A stretch of 64,000 bases of DNA from Nymphaea colorata (lineage: Eukaryota; Streptophyta; Magnoliopsida; Nymphaeales; Nymphaeaceae). This document shows positions 10,708 through 23,007 of this stretch, piece after piece (the stretch's first letter is position 1; the number at the start of each line of letters is the position of its first letter). The DNA lies in NCBI RefSeq assembly GCF_008831285.2, contig NC_045150.1:5282001-5346000 (forward strand), in the 5' to 3' direction. A program made the translations under genes and the position numbers. A model generated the notes under the pieces. It searched no databases. It saw only the letters and a program-made list of their open reading frames with translations, and was not told the origin of the DNA.

Positions 10708-13700
10708 ATGTCGGTCAGTATCTCCCTCATCAAAGCCTAATCTTGAAATTAGTTGTTTTCTTTACTCTACATTTTCAACAAACGCTTCAGATTTTGACTC
10801 TCTCTAAACATAATATATTTTGGTTTCGATTGGTAATCGAATCGATCTTTGGTGATGGGGTTGCATTTCTTCCCAGTTTCTCGCTTTCAATTTCTCCATT
10901 GAGCTTTTTGGTTATCCTTTTTCCTCCATTTCTCCACCATCTCTGTTTTTAATGTAATAACGATAAGGGGAGAAATTCTTGAGTCCAATTGAGCAGGAAA
11001 CTACAAGATGCTATCTCTCTTGGGTCTTTAGGATCAAACTTTTATGAAATAATCAACAGTATATGGTACTATTCTTACTGTATCAGAAGCTTTTTTTTTT
11101 TTCTCGACAAGGGTTCCCAGCAGCACACTCATTTTGAGTTACTTTTTCTTTTGCAACTCTTTCTTGATTTGCATGGTACTTGATGATTAAGAACTAGCAA
11201 CGACATGTCTCTGGAAAAAGATGTATACAGGGAACCCGGGATTTGCCTGAGGGAAGGCACGGTTTCAATACCTTTTGGGGTTTCCCGAAATTGAGATTAT
11301 TGTCATTGCTTGAGCATGATTATTTCAGTAATTCGAATATTTCCCTCTTCCTTTCAGTTTTTGAAGTTTTTGATCTTTTTTAACAAATTTTGGTTTTGCA
11401 TCATGTTACATATTGCAACTTTCTGAGGCACCTGACTTATTGCATAGTTTAGTCGAGCGATAGCAGTTAAAACAGGGCCATTTAACGATTAGGCAACACG
11501 AGTTTAGAGTATGAGAGCCTGTCATGTCTTTTATAGATTCTGGTGTTTATGTGTGAAATGGGGTTTCCTTCAGATATTCGAGTACAATGGAAGCTCATTG
11601 GTTGCAATGGTGGGGAAGAATTGTTTTGCTATTGCCAGTGATCGTCGGCTAGGTGTGCAGCTTCAGACTATTGCAACTGATTTTCAAAGGATCTCAAAGA
11701 TCCATGATAAACTTTATATTGGTTTAGCTGGTCTAGCAACAGATGCCCAAACCCTGTAAGAAATGCCAGGATTGTCTAAGTTTGTTTCCTTCCTTGTTTC
11801 CTAATTTTTTGTACATAACATTGCATATTATTTGTTTTGACACCAAATTCACAATAATCTAAAGGTATCAGCGACTTGTGTTTCGTCATAAGCTTTATCA
11901 GTTGCGAGAGGAAAGGAACATGAAGCCTGAGACATTTGCAAGTGTTGTTTCTGCATTGCTATACGAGAAAAGGTATGTAAAAGTTTCCAACTTGTATGTA
12001 AAAATATTTTAGAAGTATAATTTAGTGAGCCAGAAACCACTCCTAAATGTCATTTTAAAAGCCATCTATGTCTGATTTCCAAATGCTTTCTGCACCTTAA
12101 TGTGAAAAAGGTCTTTAGATTTGTTTCAAAACTTAAAACCTTTTCATGATTAATAGATTGGTTGTTTGTCCTTGTTTGTTTTACTTTTAACTCTCTTAAA
12201 TACGTCCTTCATTCTTAGAATTTCTCAGTTTTCTTGTTCACTGGATCCTTCTGTTTTGAGAAAGCTTACAATACTTATTTTACTTAAACCATTCTAGAAG
12301 CACATCTGCAAGTGGTGTTGCATATTCCAGAATTTAGCCGCACAATGTGTGGCTTGAGGCTGAATTCTATGAACTCTATCTTAGGTCAAGTTACACATCC
12401 TGGAAAAATACAATAATGCCCTTGGTATGAACGATGCTTTACTCAATTAACATAGTTTTTTTGGATTTGGATCTGATCTGATCTGAGATCCAAATAAAAA
12501 ATGCCATTCCTTAACACTGAACGGCCACCTAGGCAAGCCCATCCCGATTGGTGAACTCCCATGGGTTAGAAACTTGTATTATATTTTAAATAATTCATTT
12601 CTTCAGCAGATGCTGGAGAAAACTTGATATGTGAGTAGGTGATGTATGAAGCAATTTTTCCTCTTTGTGCCCATTTTTTCTTTAATTTATCAGTATTTTG
12701 TAATTGGTTTTTATTCTAGTCATTGTGGTTTTTTATACAAATGATTCGTTTCTTCAATAGATGCTGGAGAGAACTTGATATATGAGTGAGCAGATTATCA
12801 TCTAAGTTTTAGGTTATGCGTAAAAACAATTCTCCTCTCGGTCACCTTTTTTGTTCACTTACAGTACGTTATTGTTTCCTATTATATTCGTTTTTGAAGG
12901 GATGCAGTGCCCTTGACCTATTCTCAAACTATTCTATTTGTTTCTGTTTATGTTCTCCTTTCTTGGAAATATTGTTCTTTTCATTTTCATGTCAATATTT
13001 TTGTTATTATGACATATTTGATGGCAAATTTCTTTTGCTCTTATGCCTTTAGGTTTGGTCCCTATTTTTGTCAACCTGTGATTGCTGGATTGGGGGATGA
13101 TGACAAGCCATTCATCTGCACCATGGACTCAATAGGTGCCAAGTATGTATCCTAATAAATTTTATGAAAGTTGCATCACTAGTGCACTCCTTTCACTTTG
13201 AATGCAGATGAATGCTTTTGAAGCAGAATTCCGTCTTATCCCTCTTTTTTGCTCTTCTCTTCCGTGAGTATCATTTGGTTGCCATATTTAAATTGTACAT
13301 AGTTCATTACATGCATCTTTGAGTTTAGTAGACTTTCTAATTGGTTAGATAACTTGTTTGGAATTGTTTGTCCAATTCTCTTGAGCACCATATAGTTGCA
13401 TTGTTAAGCTGTTTTGGCCCTCAATGAAAGTTGTGTTTGATATGCATTCGTGATGCCTTTTATAGAAAAGTCAGTTATGTGTCTATGTGGACATATGCTA
13501 AGATGGTTGACATATAGACTTCATAATTCATATTATATAATGGTGGTTCCCAAATCCTTATTGGAGATTATTCTGGCTAGTTTATCAGTTAGTTCAGTTA
13601 ATGTAAGTTATACTAGATCACATGGATTCTCACAGCTTTTGGCTTGCATCAAAGTCATCATCAGTGTGATGAATCTCATCATTCAATAGTTAGGAACCTG

Positions 13701-14097
13701 CATTTTTTGTGTTCTAGCTTTTTCTTTTCTTCCCTAAATGCTGTGTCACACAGGTACTGCCAAAATGGCATAGTACCTATGTCCATTGCGGTGTGGCTCA
13801 GGCCATAGGTTGGAGACCGGTCAAAACATACTGGATATGGTCAACACACCCATGACCGTACCCATTTTTGGACTCGGCCAAAGTTGACAGAGTCTATCCC
13901 AAAATTGAGGCTTTTTTTTTTGCTGGACATATCATGTGTGCTGTATATTGCTAGTGTTTTGTGTTGTTTTTTTAACTTTATATGCTATACAATGCTGTTA
14001 CTGTTGTGTATTATTATTTATTAGTGTATTAATACACTTTTGCTTGATGATCATAGCATTAGGACTCTAACACCAATTGTTGTCATGAGTCTATTAA

Positions 14098-14137
<40 letters not shown>

Positions 14138-15360
14138 AATTATAATCACAAAAAACGCATTATTTTTAAAAAAAAACGTGAGAAATTCATTTGCTGCAAA
14201 AAGGGAAACATTTGTGTTTTTGTTGAAAAAAAACAAAAAAAATGAAATTTTGATGCGTTCATTTTTTTGGGGTTCGGTGGCATAAACTGTAATATTTGAA
14301 AATTATAATGGATTTAAAGTAAACAAATGTAAAAAGAAAAAAAGGACGATACTTGAATCAACATCAAAGGAAGGAAATGGGTGTTCTAGGGTTTCTAAAA
14401 AGACAAGTTATGCCGTGAGAGTTGGGGAAATGAACTGCTCATTCCAGTGTTATCCGTATCTCATGATACGGGCCCGTATCGTGCGATACGTAGCGCATAG
14501 ATACGTATTGTATAGGTTCGAAAAAACCTATACGATATGCCTATGATACATGATACGCATGTGTATCGTGTGATACGATTGATACGCTCCCGTATGTTGC
14601 AATATGCGGACAAAACGGGAAAAACCTTGTTTTTTGTGCTTCTTTTTAAAATACCTCCTCCCTTCTACTTTCTAAACATCTCTAAGAACTCTGGGAGGGG
14701 GACGTTTTACTAGTTTTCCAAAAAAATCAATCATATGTTGGTGAAGACATTCCATTTGAAGGCATTGAAAATTAAAATTTAAAACAATTAACAAAGAAAA
14801 TGAGAATGAATACGAAGATGATGATTATCATTGATTGATGATAATCATGATATTTGGTACTTGGCAATAACAAATTATATGGTGTGGACTTGTGATATAA
14901 TCTAAAACATTTTAAACTTGTGATTGATGCTTAGTATGTTATTCTTAATTTATGATTCTCGTTTCTGAATGTGTTATTAGTATATTATAGCTTATGAATG
15001 ATGTGTTAAAATATAAATCCTTCACCAGCACGTTGAAGAGGAGTCTCTTAGGATTCCACCTCCTTGTAGAATGTGTTAAGATATTTAATGTCCTTGTAAC
15101 ATGTGAAGAGTCTATTCTATGTTGTAGTTAATATCCTTGTTATATGTGAAGTCTTCTAGGATTCTATGTTGTAGTTAATATCCTTGTAATATGTGAAGTC
15201 TCTTAGGTTTCTATGATGTAATTAATGTCCTTGGAGCTTGTGAAATCTCCTAGGATTCTACGATTGGAGACTGTTAGAATTCTGGAAATGGGATTATAAA
15301 TAGAGGTTGTGCAAACCATTTTGGCTATGGCTTCTTCTCCTCAGTTTCTTCTTGTTTTCA

Positions 15361-15392
<32 letters not shown>

Positions 15393-18300
15393 ATCTCTAT
15401 CTTCCTGCATGAGTACTGTTTTCTGGTTACAGATATTGGTGCTAGATTTCTATCATGGTATCAGAGCGTCAGGTTACGTTATCTCTACCAAACGAAATGC
15501 CCAAACAGGTCTGATCTGGTTAGAACTCTTTTATCATCTTGTCTCTATCCTGAATTTACTTTTCTCTTGCGCAATTCTTGTTCCTTTTTCTTCTTGCTTA
15601 CCTAAGGACACATCTTGTTATATCGTGTCTTCTTTCCCTCTCATCTTCTACCTATATACAATTCCTTTCTGCTGTCATGGAAAACCGTTCGCATTCTGGC
15701 ATGTCCTCAAGTTTTTTTCCTCACCTTATTACCGAAAAACTCAACCATGAGAATTATCTGATTTGGAAAAGGCAAATCATGCCTTTCATAAGAAGTCAAG
15801 GCCTCTTTGGACATATCGATGGTTCAACAAAGGCTCCACCAATATCCGTTTTACATGAAATAAAAAATGAGGCAGGAGAAGTTATTGCTGTTCATGAAGA
15901 CAGCAATCCTGAACATGCTATGTGGATGAGACGTGACCAAAGTCTGGTTGCGTATATTTTGTCCACTTTATCTCAACAAGTGTTACTTTCAGTTTCTGAT
16001 GATTGTACTGCAGAAGAATTATGGGAAACCCTTGCTGATACCTTTTCCCAAATATCAGAAGCTCGAATTATGTACTTAAAGAAAGAATTTCAGAATTTGA
16101 GCAAAGGTTCAACGTCTATCATAGATTATTTGGGGCGTATTAAGGCCGTCGCAGACCAACTTGCTGCCTCAAGGAATAACATTTCTAATAAGGAAAATGT
16201 GCAGCAAACCTTGAATGGACTTGGGCATGATTATCATGCTTTTATTACAGCTCTTGAGGTCCTTCCTGTTATGCCTTCCTTCAACGAACTACAACGTAAA
16301 CTTCTCCAACACGAAATGAATATGAAAAGAGTCATTGAAAGGACTGATCAAGGGAACTTCCAAAATGTGTTGGCTATAAATGTAAAGTTTGGTAAGAGCC
16401 ATGGGAACTCCAACCATGGTGGTCGTGGCATTCTACCAACACCACATAACCAAGGTATGTCTCCTTTGGATACTTCAAGAAAAATACCAATTTGTTTTCA
16501 GTGCAACAAGAAAGGGCACAGTGTTGGTTTAATCCTCAAAATAAAAACAAATGGGTAAGATATGATTATAAACAAGGAAGACAAAGTTCTAAATCCACCG
16601 CTGAAGATATGCAACAGCTGTTGATGACCGCATTCTCAAATATGACTATAAAGCAAAATGAGCAGGGAGAATGGTTCTTGGATTCAGGTGCAACTACCCA
16701 TGTGACAAGAAATGCAAGTAAATTGACTAACTTATCCCCTCATTACGGTAGAAGTTGCATTATAATAGGTGATGGAAAATCTCATCCCATTACACATATT
16801 GGAAATGCACATATTCCATTGTCATCCTCGTCTCTATCACTGTCTAATGTTGTTCTTGCTCCCAATATAAAAAAGAACATCATATCCATTTCTAAACTCA
16901 TTGATGATACAAGCTCTTCTGTTGAATTCACACCTTCTTCTGTCTATGTCAAAGACCTCCAAATGAAGAAAATGTTCGCTAGAGGGGAGCGTCAAGGGAA
17001 TATGTACGTCCTCAAGGAATGTCTACCCAAGGATTCATCCACTTTTGATATAGGATTGAAGACATTTTCTCTTTCTCATAATGCGTCATCAGTGCCAAGT
17101 TTTTGCCATTTTCAATCAAAAGTAAGGGGCCCTAACCAATTTTTGGAGTCTGATTTGTGGCATAGTCGGCTAGGACACTGTGGTTGACATTTCATTGAAA
17201 AACTTGTCACAGATAGTCTCATTCCAAGATCAAGCTTACCTCTTACTTCAAGTATCAAAAAATGTTCAAGTTGTGGACTTTGTAAGGGTCATGTTTTACC
17301 TTTCCATAATATAAATCAAAGGGCTTCCAAACCTTTTGAAACTATTTTTTCTGATGTATGGGGGCCAGCCCCTATTGATTCCATGTCTGGGTCAAGATAT
17401 TATGTCTTATTCATTGACTCTTACTCATGTTTCACCTGGATTTACTTCATGAAACACAAATCAGAAGTACCCCACATATTTCGAAACTTCTATGCCATGA
17501 TTCAAACTAAATTTTCATCCAATGTGGTGCATTTTCAATGTGGAGGGGGAGAATATTCCTCGCTTGATTTTATTGAATTTCTACGTGAAAAATAGATAAC
17601 TAGACAAATTTCCTGCCCTTACACACCACAACAAAATGGTGTAGTTGAGCGGAAACATCGACATATAGTTGAACGCGCCATGAGCATGATACTAATGTGC
17701 CCATTTCCTTGTAGACTGAAGTCTTCCATACTGCTGTATACATAATAAATTGTTTGCCTATGACACTCTTGATGTCTAAATCGCCATATTTTACACTCTT
17801 AGGCAAACAACCTGATTACAAGAACTTGAAGGTTTTTGGTTGTGTATGCTATGTTCATGTTGATGCTGCTTTGAGGAACAAGTTTCAAGACAAAACTATT
17901 CAATGTAGATTCGTTGGATATGCTGATAAATATAAAGGTTTTCGATGCTATGATCCAACAACTAAACGTATCAAAACTTCAAGAAATGTCATTTTTGATG
18001 AATATAGTTTTGATAATACAAATGAAATGCTTATGACCATTGAATCTTATGATCCCTGGACCAGTACATAGTTATTCAATGCAGATCCTGTTATAGAAAA
18101 TGATGTGCCTCAAAATGAAGATCCAGAAAGAGCAATACAACCGTCGGATATGGCTCAAAGTGAAAATCAAGAAGATCCAACACAGTCATCAAGTCATCAC
18201 GAAAGCAATAATGAAGAACAGAGCAACGATGCACATCGGTATTCGGGTCTTATCTACATTCGGGTCTTATCTACAGTCGACGACTAAGGGACAAAGATGC

Positions 18301-21300
18301 TCACAGTGAAGAAGACAACATGCCCCACCTTAGAAGATCCCAACGCATTCGTCATCCCATTCACAGGTGGGTTAGCTATGATTCTTTATCACTTGATTTT
18401 CAGTTATTCATGGCAAAAGTTGGTAAGGAGGAAGAACCTACTTCATTTGATCAAGCATCAAAATCACATCATTGGAGAAAGGCAGTGAAAGAAGAAATGG
18501 ATGCCTTGCATGAATGTGGAACATGGGAGATCGTTCCGAGGCCACACGAAAAGAACGTAGTGGGCTTCAAATGGGTATACAAAATTAAATACAAACCTGA
18601 CGGCAGCATAGAAAGACACAAAGCAAGGTTAGTAGCAAAAGGGTTTACACAACAATATGGAGAAGAATATGATGAGACAATCAGCCCTGTGATCAAAATG
18701 GGAACAATTCGCGTGATTATATCATTGGCAGTTGAATATGGATGGAGACTACATCAAGTGGACGTGAAGAATGCTTTTCTTCATGGTGATTTAAGGGAGG
18801 AAGTATATATGGAACAACCTCCAGGATACACGAAAGGAGACTCTCATGCATGGGTTTGCAAACTAAGAAAATCTATTTGTGGACTTAAACAGGCCTCACG
18901 TTCGTGGTTTGACAGTTTCTCCTGCAAGATTCAAGAATGTGGTTTTCGGAGATGTCCTCTAGATCACTCTCTTTTCATTTATCGAAAGGAAAACATATTT
19001 ACTTTACTTCTTATATATGTTGATGATATTGTTATCACAGACAATTCAGAAAAACACATAGAAGAAGCTAAAGTTTTGATGATGCAAAACTTCAAAATGA
19101 AAGAGCTTGGTGATTTACGATTCTTTCTTGGAGTGGAGATTGATAGGCACAATAATCGCCTCACATTGACACAACAGAAATACACGTTGGATCTGCTGAA
19201 AAAGTCAGGTATGTCTGATTGTAAGCCTGTTGGAACTCCTAGTGTTCTAAATCAAAGACCAAGTGCTCAGGATGGGGAGTTATATGAAGATCCTATGCAA
19301 TATCGAAGTATTGTTGGGGCACTTCAATATCTTACATTTACTAGACCAGATATTATATATGCTGTGAATCAAGTATCTCAATTTATGCATGCACCTAGAG
19401 ATACTCACATGGATGCTGTCAAAAGAATATTAAGATATCTTAAAGGGACAACAGGAGATGGCTTAGTTTATGGTAAGAGTGAAAATATAACTACTGGACA
19501 TCAACTTATGACATTCACAGATGCAGATTGGGCTGGAGATCCTGATCAAAGAAAGTCCATTTCTGGTTTTTGTATTTTCATTGGACGTAATCTTGTGTCT
19601 TGGAGTTGTCGAAAGCAAAAGGCAGTAGCAAGATCCAGTACTGAAGTTGAATACAGATGCATGGCTGCAGGTACTGCTGAAGTTACATGGGTTAGACATT
19701 TGCTAGAAGACATTGGAGAAAAGATTAAAATGTCAATGTTAATGTGCGATAATCAAAGCGCTATTAACATTGCCTTTAATCCCATACAACATGGTCAAAC
19801 AAAGCACATTGAGATTGATCAACACTTTGTTAGACAAAAAGTGGAAGACAAGGAGATTCAGCCTATTTATGTTCGTACAGATGAACAAGTTGCAAACTTA
19901 TTTACAAAAGGATTAACAAAGGAACGATTCTGGTTTCTAAAAGGCAAGTTGTACATGATGCAGAACTATGCACAACTTGAGGGAGGGTGTTAAAACATAA
20001 ATCCTTCACCTGCACGTTGAAGAGGAGTCTCTTAGGATTCCACCTCCTTGTAGAATGTGTTAAGATATTTAATGTCCTTGTAACATGTGAAGAGTCTCCT
20101 AGGCTTCTATGTTGTAGTTAATATCCTTGTTATATGTGAAGTCTCCTAGGATTCTATGTTGTAGTTAATATCCTTGTAATATGTGAAGTCTCTTAGGTTT
20201 CTATGATGTAATTAATGTCCTTGGAGCTTGTGAAATCTCCTAGGATTCTACGATTGGAGACTCTTAGAATTCTGGAAATGAGATTATAAATAGAGGCCGT
20301 GCAAACCATTTTGGCTACGGCTTCTTCTCCTCAGTTTCTTCTTGTTTTCATTCTCTCTCTCTCTCTCTCTCTCTATCTTCCTGCGTGAGTACTGTTTTCT
20401 GGTTACAGATATTGGTGCTAGATTTCTATCATGATGAATCACGAACATTCTTTATGTGAGATGTGTTTTCTATATGGAATACATTTTTCCTGATTTTTTC
20501 TATTTTTTCTATTTTTTGTATTTTTTTGAATTAAAAAATTAATTTTATGATATGCTACACTACATTTACGATACAGCGTATAGGTCAGCCTGACCGATAC
20601 ACATTACGATACGCCTTTCAACAATGGCTCATTCAGTCCATTGAGGTAGGCAACAAATGTCATTCTTCCTTTTCTTTCTCTTTAGGTCTTACCCAAAGTT
20701 TAAGTCTCTTCTTAGCCATCTCTCTCTTCCTCATCTCTTTTTCTATCTGTTCTCCTTCCATCTCTCTCAATTTCTGTCCCTTCTTTTCCCCGTCTCTCAG
20801 TTGCTACCGTTGCTCTGCTGGGTTTCCAGTTTCCACACAACAGTGATTCTCTTAGGGTCTCTCACTCCTTGTATATGTTCACGTCTTTTTGATGAAGTCG
20901 GCATCTGTAGTTCTTGTCAGGGAAAACTGGGAACTGGTAATACTTATGTCCTCCCTAGATTAAAAACAGTACAAGCGGTTCAAACTTCAAACTGCCCATT
21001 TAGATCCTTCCAACTTTTAGTGTCAAGAATTTGGAAAAAAACGGTGTATTTGTTTATGTTGTGTACACGTGCCTCAGTAATACTTCCCATGTGAAGATGA
21101 AAAATGTCCCATTGTAATCTCTCTCTCTCCCTCTCTTTCTTTTAAATTACAAAAATATGCTAACCCAAAATGCCAAGTTGGCAGCCATCAAGGCATTAAG
21201 GAATCACATGAAGTCAAAGAAAATGATGAGATTCAAGGTTAGTTTCTCATATTTTTCTATGGCGAGGTACTATGATATTTAATATTTTTGTCTGAATTAT

Positions 21301-22769
21301 TGAACACTCTGACTCCAGGACTTCACCCATATTATTGGCAGGTGATTGTTTTGTTGCTAATTGTTGTGTGACTTTCATGAGTTTATGGTTTGAACATAAT
21401 TTTCTCTTCGTGTTCTAGTAACTCCAACTACTTTTGACATAATGATTGTGATTTTGCCCTTACTGCACCCTGTTCCTTGTTGAAGAACTGTCTCTTGAGT
21501 TAAAGTTCCATCCATTTTCATTGCTTTATGTTGGTTATATGATGTAATTATTCTTTATTTAAAATGCAGAGAGTTGGCAAAGGACTTTGTTGTAGGTGGT
21601 ACATCGTCTGAATCTCTTTATGGTGCTTGTGAATCAATGTACAAGCCTGACATGGTTAGTTACCTACTTCCAAGATTTCATCTTCTTTCTTCTTTGTGTA
21701 TTTACTATGCTTTAGTGGAAATTAATTCTTCTAGGTTTAGAGGGTAAGTTCTATGAGACAAATGTTTCTTTCTGATGACTTGAAATGTACTACAAAATTC
21801 CGGTCTGTTTTGCTGTTCTGGATCATAGTTGTTGAAATCCTGACTAGTCAGTCTAGTACTGCTAGTTGGTTAAGTTGGTCATTGACCCAACCTTTGTTTC
21901 AAACCAGCATCTAGTTGGTCAGACTAGTGAATTAGTCAACCCAATAGTTGGTCAGTTGATTCTTGAACTATAAGTATATGTGTATATTCATCGTAAATGT
22001 ATGCATTTATCTATTTATTTGTTTATAGTTTATACTTTATAGTCATTCGATGTTGGCTGAGTTGAAGCAGCTAGTCCTGACTAATCCTGATTAGTCTTTT
22101 TATGGTCTTGACTGACCTGTGTCTGACTTCTGATTTGATAACCTGGGTCTGGATTTTGGAAAGACTTGCAGTTTCATCTTAGGCACTCTTCCTTTTTTGT
22201 CTGCATGTAGTCCAAATTACATTTATTTTGGATGAAAGAAGTGCTAGGCAGTTTTGTTTTGGCAACTGAAAATGCATTAATTGGTATAGCTTGCCTTCAA
22301 CAAGCCATGCATCCTTCGTCTTTGTATCCAATTTTGAGACGCTGATTGCAGACCATGACACAATCTGCATTCGATTATTTCAGGGGCCTGATGAATTATT
22401 TGAGACGATTTCTCAAGCTCTTTTAGCATCAATTGATCGTGACTGCCTGAGTGGCTGGGGTGCACACGTATTTGTTGTGTAAGTAAATCCTCCATCACTA
22501 TTCTTGTTTACTCGCATGAATCTACTATTGAATGTAAAACTTGAGTTTTCAAATTTTGCTGAGTATGCTTGTATCAAAGATCAACGTGGACCAACCAATT
22601 ATGTGACACTTAACTTGTTGAATTTACTCATGTCGTTCTTGTATTTCGAGTGTTATTTTGTTGTCATGCATTTCCAACAATCATATCCATCTTATGTATC
22701 CACATGATTTGTTGTTGCAGTACACCAACTGAAATCAAGGAGAGAACCCTGAAGGGGCGGATGGATTAA
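10708..22769 (+). CDS. PBC1: 20S proteasome subunit beta type-3 (PBC), 7 exons
   Basis: CDS exons: 10708-10713, 11574-11755, 11865-11972, 13053-13142, 21570-21654, 22384-22478, 22721-22769. Phases agree and give 204 aa, the usual plant PBC length. Beta-3 is a structural, non-catalytic beta-ring subunit of the 20S core and lacks the N-terminal threonine of active subunits. Visible marks are [87 protein letters not shown] and the C-terminal KGRMD. The start was chosen because ATG-TCG at 10708 is followed by a donor (gtcagt) and joins in frame to exon 2, giving the conserved MS-IFEYNG. The first coding exon is thus only 6 nt. Intron 4 is 8.4 kb because a copia element has inserted there; the coding frame is untouched. 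Confidence 0.95.
12590..12850. repeat. Degenerate tandem duplication in PBC intron 3
   Basis: Two copies about 150 bases apart share a TTCTTCA.AGATGCTGGAGA core, then ACTTGATAT.TGAG and a CAATT.TCCTC stretch. Copy 1 spans about 12590-12690 and copy 2 about 12743-12850. Confidence 0.65.
14102..14135. repeat. TA microsatellite in PBC intron 4
   Basis: A run of about 17 TA units. Confidence 0.9.
14455..14600. repeat. GATACG-rich palindromic repeat
   Basis: Many copies of GATACG and its complement CGTATC alternate here, including the perfect palindrome GATACGGGCCCGTATC. A hairpin with arms GTATAGGTT and AACCTATAC follows. Similar GATACG/CGATAC words reappear at about 20553-20615, on the far side of the copia insertion, suggesting an older repeat that the copia element split. 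Confidence 0.6.
15004..15455 (+). repeat. 5' LTR of the copia element
   Basis: It starts TGTTAAAATA and ends CTATCA. It contains a TATAAATA box at 15295-15302, a CT run, and four tandem units of about 47 bp, the first shortened by a 6-base deletion relative to the 3' LTR. Confidence 0.93.
15456..15467 (+). other. Primer-binding site (initiator tRNA-Met type)
   Basis: TGGTATCAGAGC lies directly after the 5' LTR, the standard copia minus-strand priming site. Confidence 0.92.
15677..16558 (+). pseudogene. copia gag (UBN2-type) with a broken zinc knuckle
   Basis: The frame opens at ATG 15677 ([12 protein letters not shown]). It carries the copia gag signature: [13 protein letters not shown], a [14 protein letters not shown]-like block, and [16 protein letters not shown]. 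The CCHC zinc knuckle starts normally (CFQCNKKGH) but the second half is lost. About ten bases appear missing between the His codon and the next Cys codon, so the frame runs into a stop at 16558 and the downstream polyprotein lies in another frame. Nucleic-acid packaging by this Gag would be impaired. Confidence 0.88.
16559..18071 (+). pseudogene. copia protease and integrase, interrupted
   Basis: The aspartic protease motif is seen as [12 protein letters not shown] (about 16671-16706). The GAG-pre-integrase block ends in LWHSRLGH. An in-frame TGA stop follows at 17185, a TAG stop at 17593, and a frame break lies near 17720-17750. Integrase hallmarks are visible (CSSCGLC zinc-finger half, [38 protein letters not shown]). 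At the second catalytic position, where copia integrases have an Asp before GGGEY, the sequence reads FQCGGGEY, so the acidic residue is absent. A further stop closes the frame at 18071. Confidence 0.88.
18320..19993 (+). CDS. copia reverse transcriptase-RNase H ORF (557 aa, uninterrupted)
   Basis: This is the only long clean frame left in the element. It reads from the linker before RT (RRSQRIRHP) through the RT core ([42 protein letters not shown]) to the catalytic YVDD at residues 233-236. RNase H follows, with [11 protein letters not shown] near residue 400 and [10 protein letters not shown] further on, and the frame ends in QLEGGC just before the polypurine tract. It would normally be the C-terminal part of a Gag-Pol polyprotein; upstream stops now separate it. 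The RT could in principle still be translated if a start were available, but nothing shows that it is. Confidence 0.92.
   Translation: MPHLRRSQRIRHPIHRWVSYDSLSLDFQLFMAKVGKEEEPTSFDQASKSHHWRKAVKEEMDALHECGTWEIVPRPHEKNVVGFKWVYKIKYKPDGSIERHKARLVAKGFTQQYGEEYDETISPVIKMGTIRVIISLAVEYGWRLHQVDVKNAFLHGDLREEVYMEQPPGYTKGDSHAWVCKLRKSICGLKQASRSWFDSFSCKIQECGFRRCPLDHSLFIYRKENIFTLLLIYVDDIVITDNSEKHIEEAKVLMMQNFKMKELGDLRFFLGVEIDRHNNRLTLTQQKYTLDLLKKSGMSDCKPVGTPSVLNQRPSAQDGELYEDPMQYRSIVGALQYLTFTRPDIIYAVNQVSQFMHAPRDTHMDAVKRILRYLKGTTGDGLVYGKSENITTGHQLMTFTDADWAGDPDQRKSISGFCIFIGRNLVSWSCRKQKAVARSSTEVEYRCMAAGTAEVTWVRHLLEDIGEKIKMSMLMCDNQSAINIAFNPIQHGQTKHIEIDQHFVRQKVEDKEIQPIYVRTDEQVANLFTKGLTKERFWFLKGKLYMMQNYAQLEGGC
19978..19987 (+). 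other. Polypurine tract of the copia element
   Basis: A GAGGGAGGG-type purine run abuts the 3' LTR and serves as plus-strand primer in this class. Confidence 0.85.
19988..20431 (+). repeat. 3' LTR of the copia element, with four tandem 47-bp units
   Basis: It matches the 5' LTR over its full length. Four head-to-tail units at 20071-20119, 20120-20166, 20167-20213 and 20214-20260 share the pattern AAT.TCCTTG..AT.TGAAG followed by TCTCCTAGG.TTCTATG. A TATAAATA box lies at 20285-20292. Confidence 0.93.
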
Positions 22770-22973
22770 CCATCAACATTGGTTTGTGCTCAATGTAGTA
22801 ATGTTTCTGGGTAACTGAGCAACTGCTTTCTTTTTCGATTATCTGCTTATTTGAACATTTCACTATGCATGATTTAGGCAACATTGTTTTAGCTTGCCAT
22901 CCTTCCCATGCAGTGGCCAGGCTTATTTGTGGCAGACTTAAAGAATTTTCTTTTTGAGAACAATATGAGACAG

Positions 22974-23007
<34 letters not shown>

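Larger units (their letters stand above)
15004..20431 (+). mobile_element. Ty1/copia LTR retrotransposon inserted in PBC intron 4
   Basis: The element is 5428 bp with LTRs at 15004-15455 and 19988-20431. Both run TG..CA and differ by roughly ten substitutions, a few indels and CT-run length (hand count). It is flanked by a perfect 5-bp target duplication, TGATG, at 14999-15003 and 20432-20436. A primer-binding site complementary to initiator tRNA-Met follows the 5' LTR and a polypurine tract precedes the 3' LTR. Domain order is gag, protease, integrase, RT, RNase H, which defines the copia group. Stops, frame breaks and a missing integrase aspartate make it non-autonomous. It lies in the same orientation as PBC. 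Confidence 0.95.
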
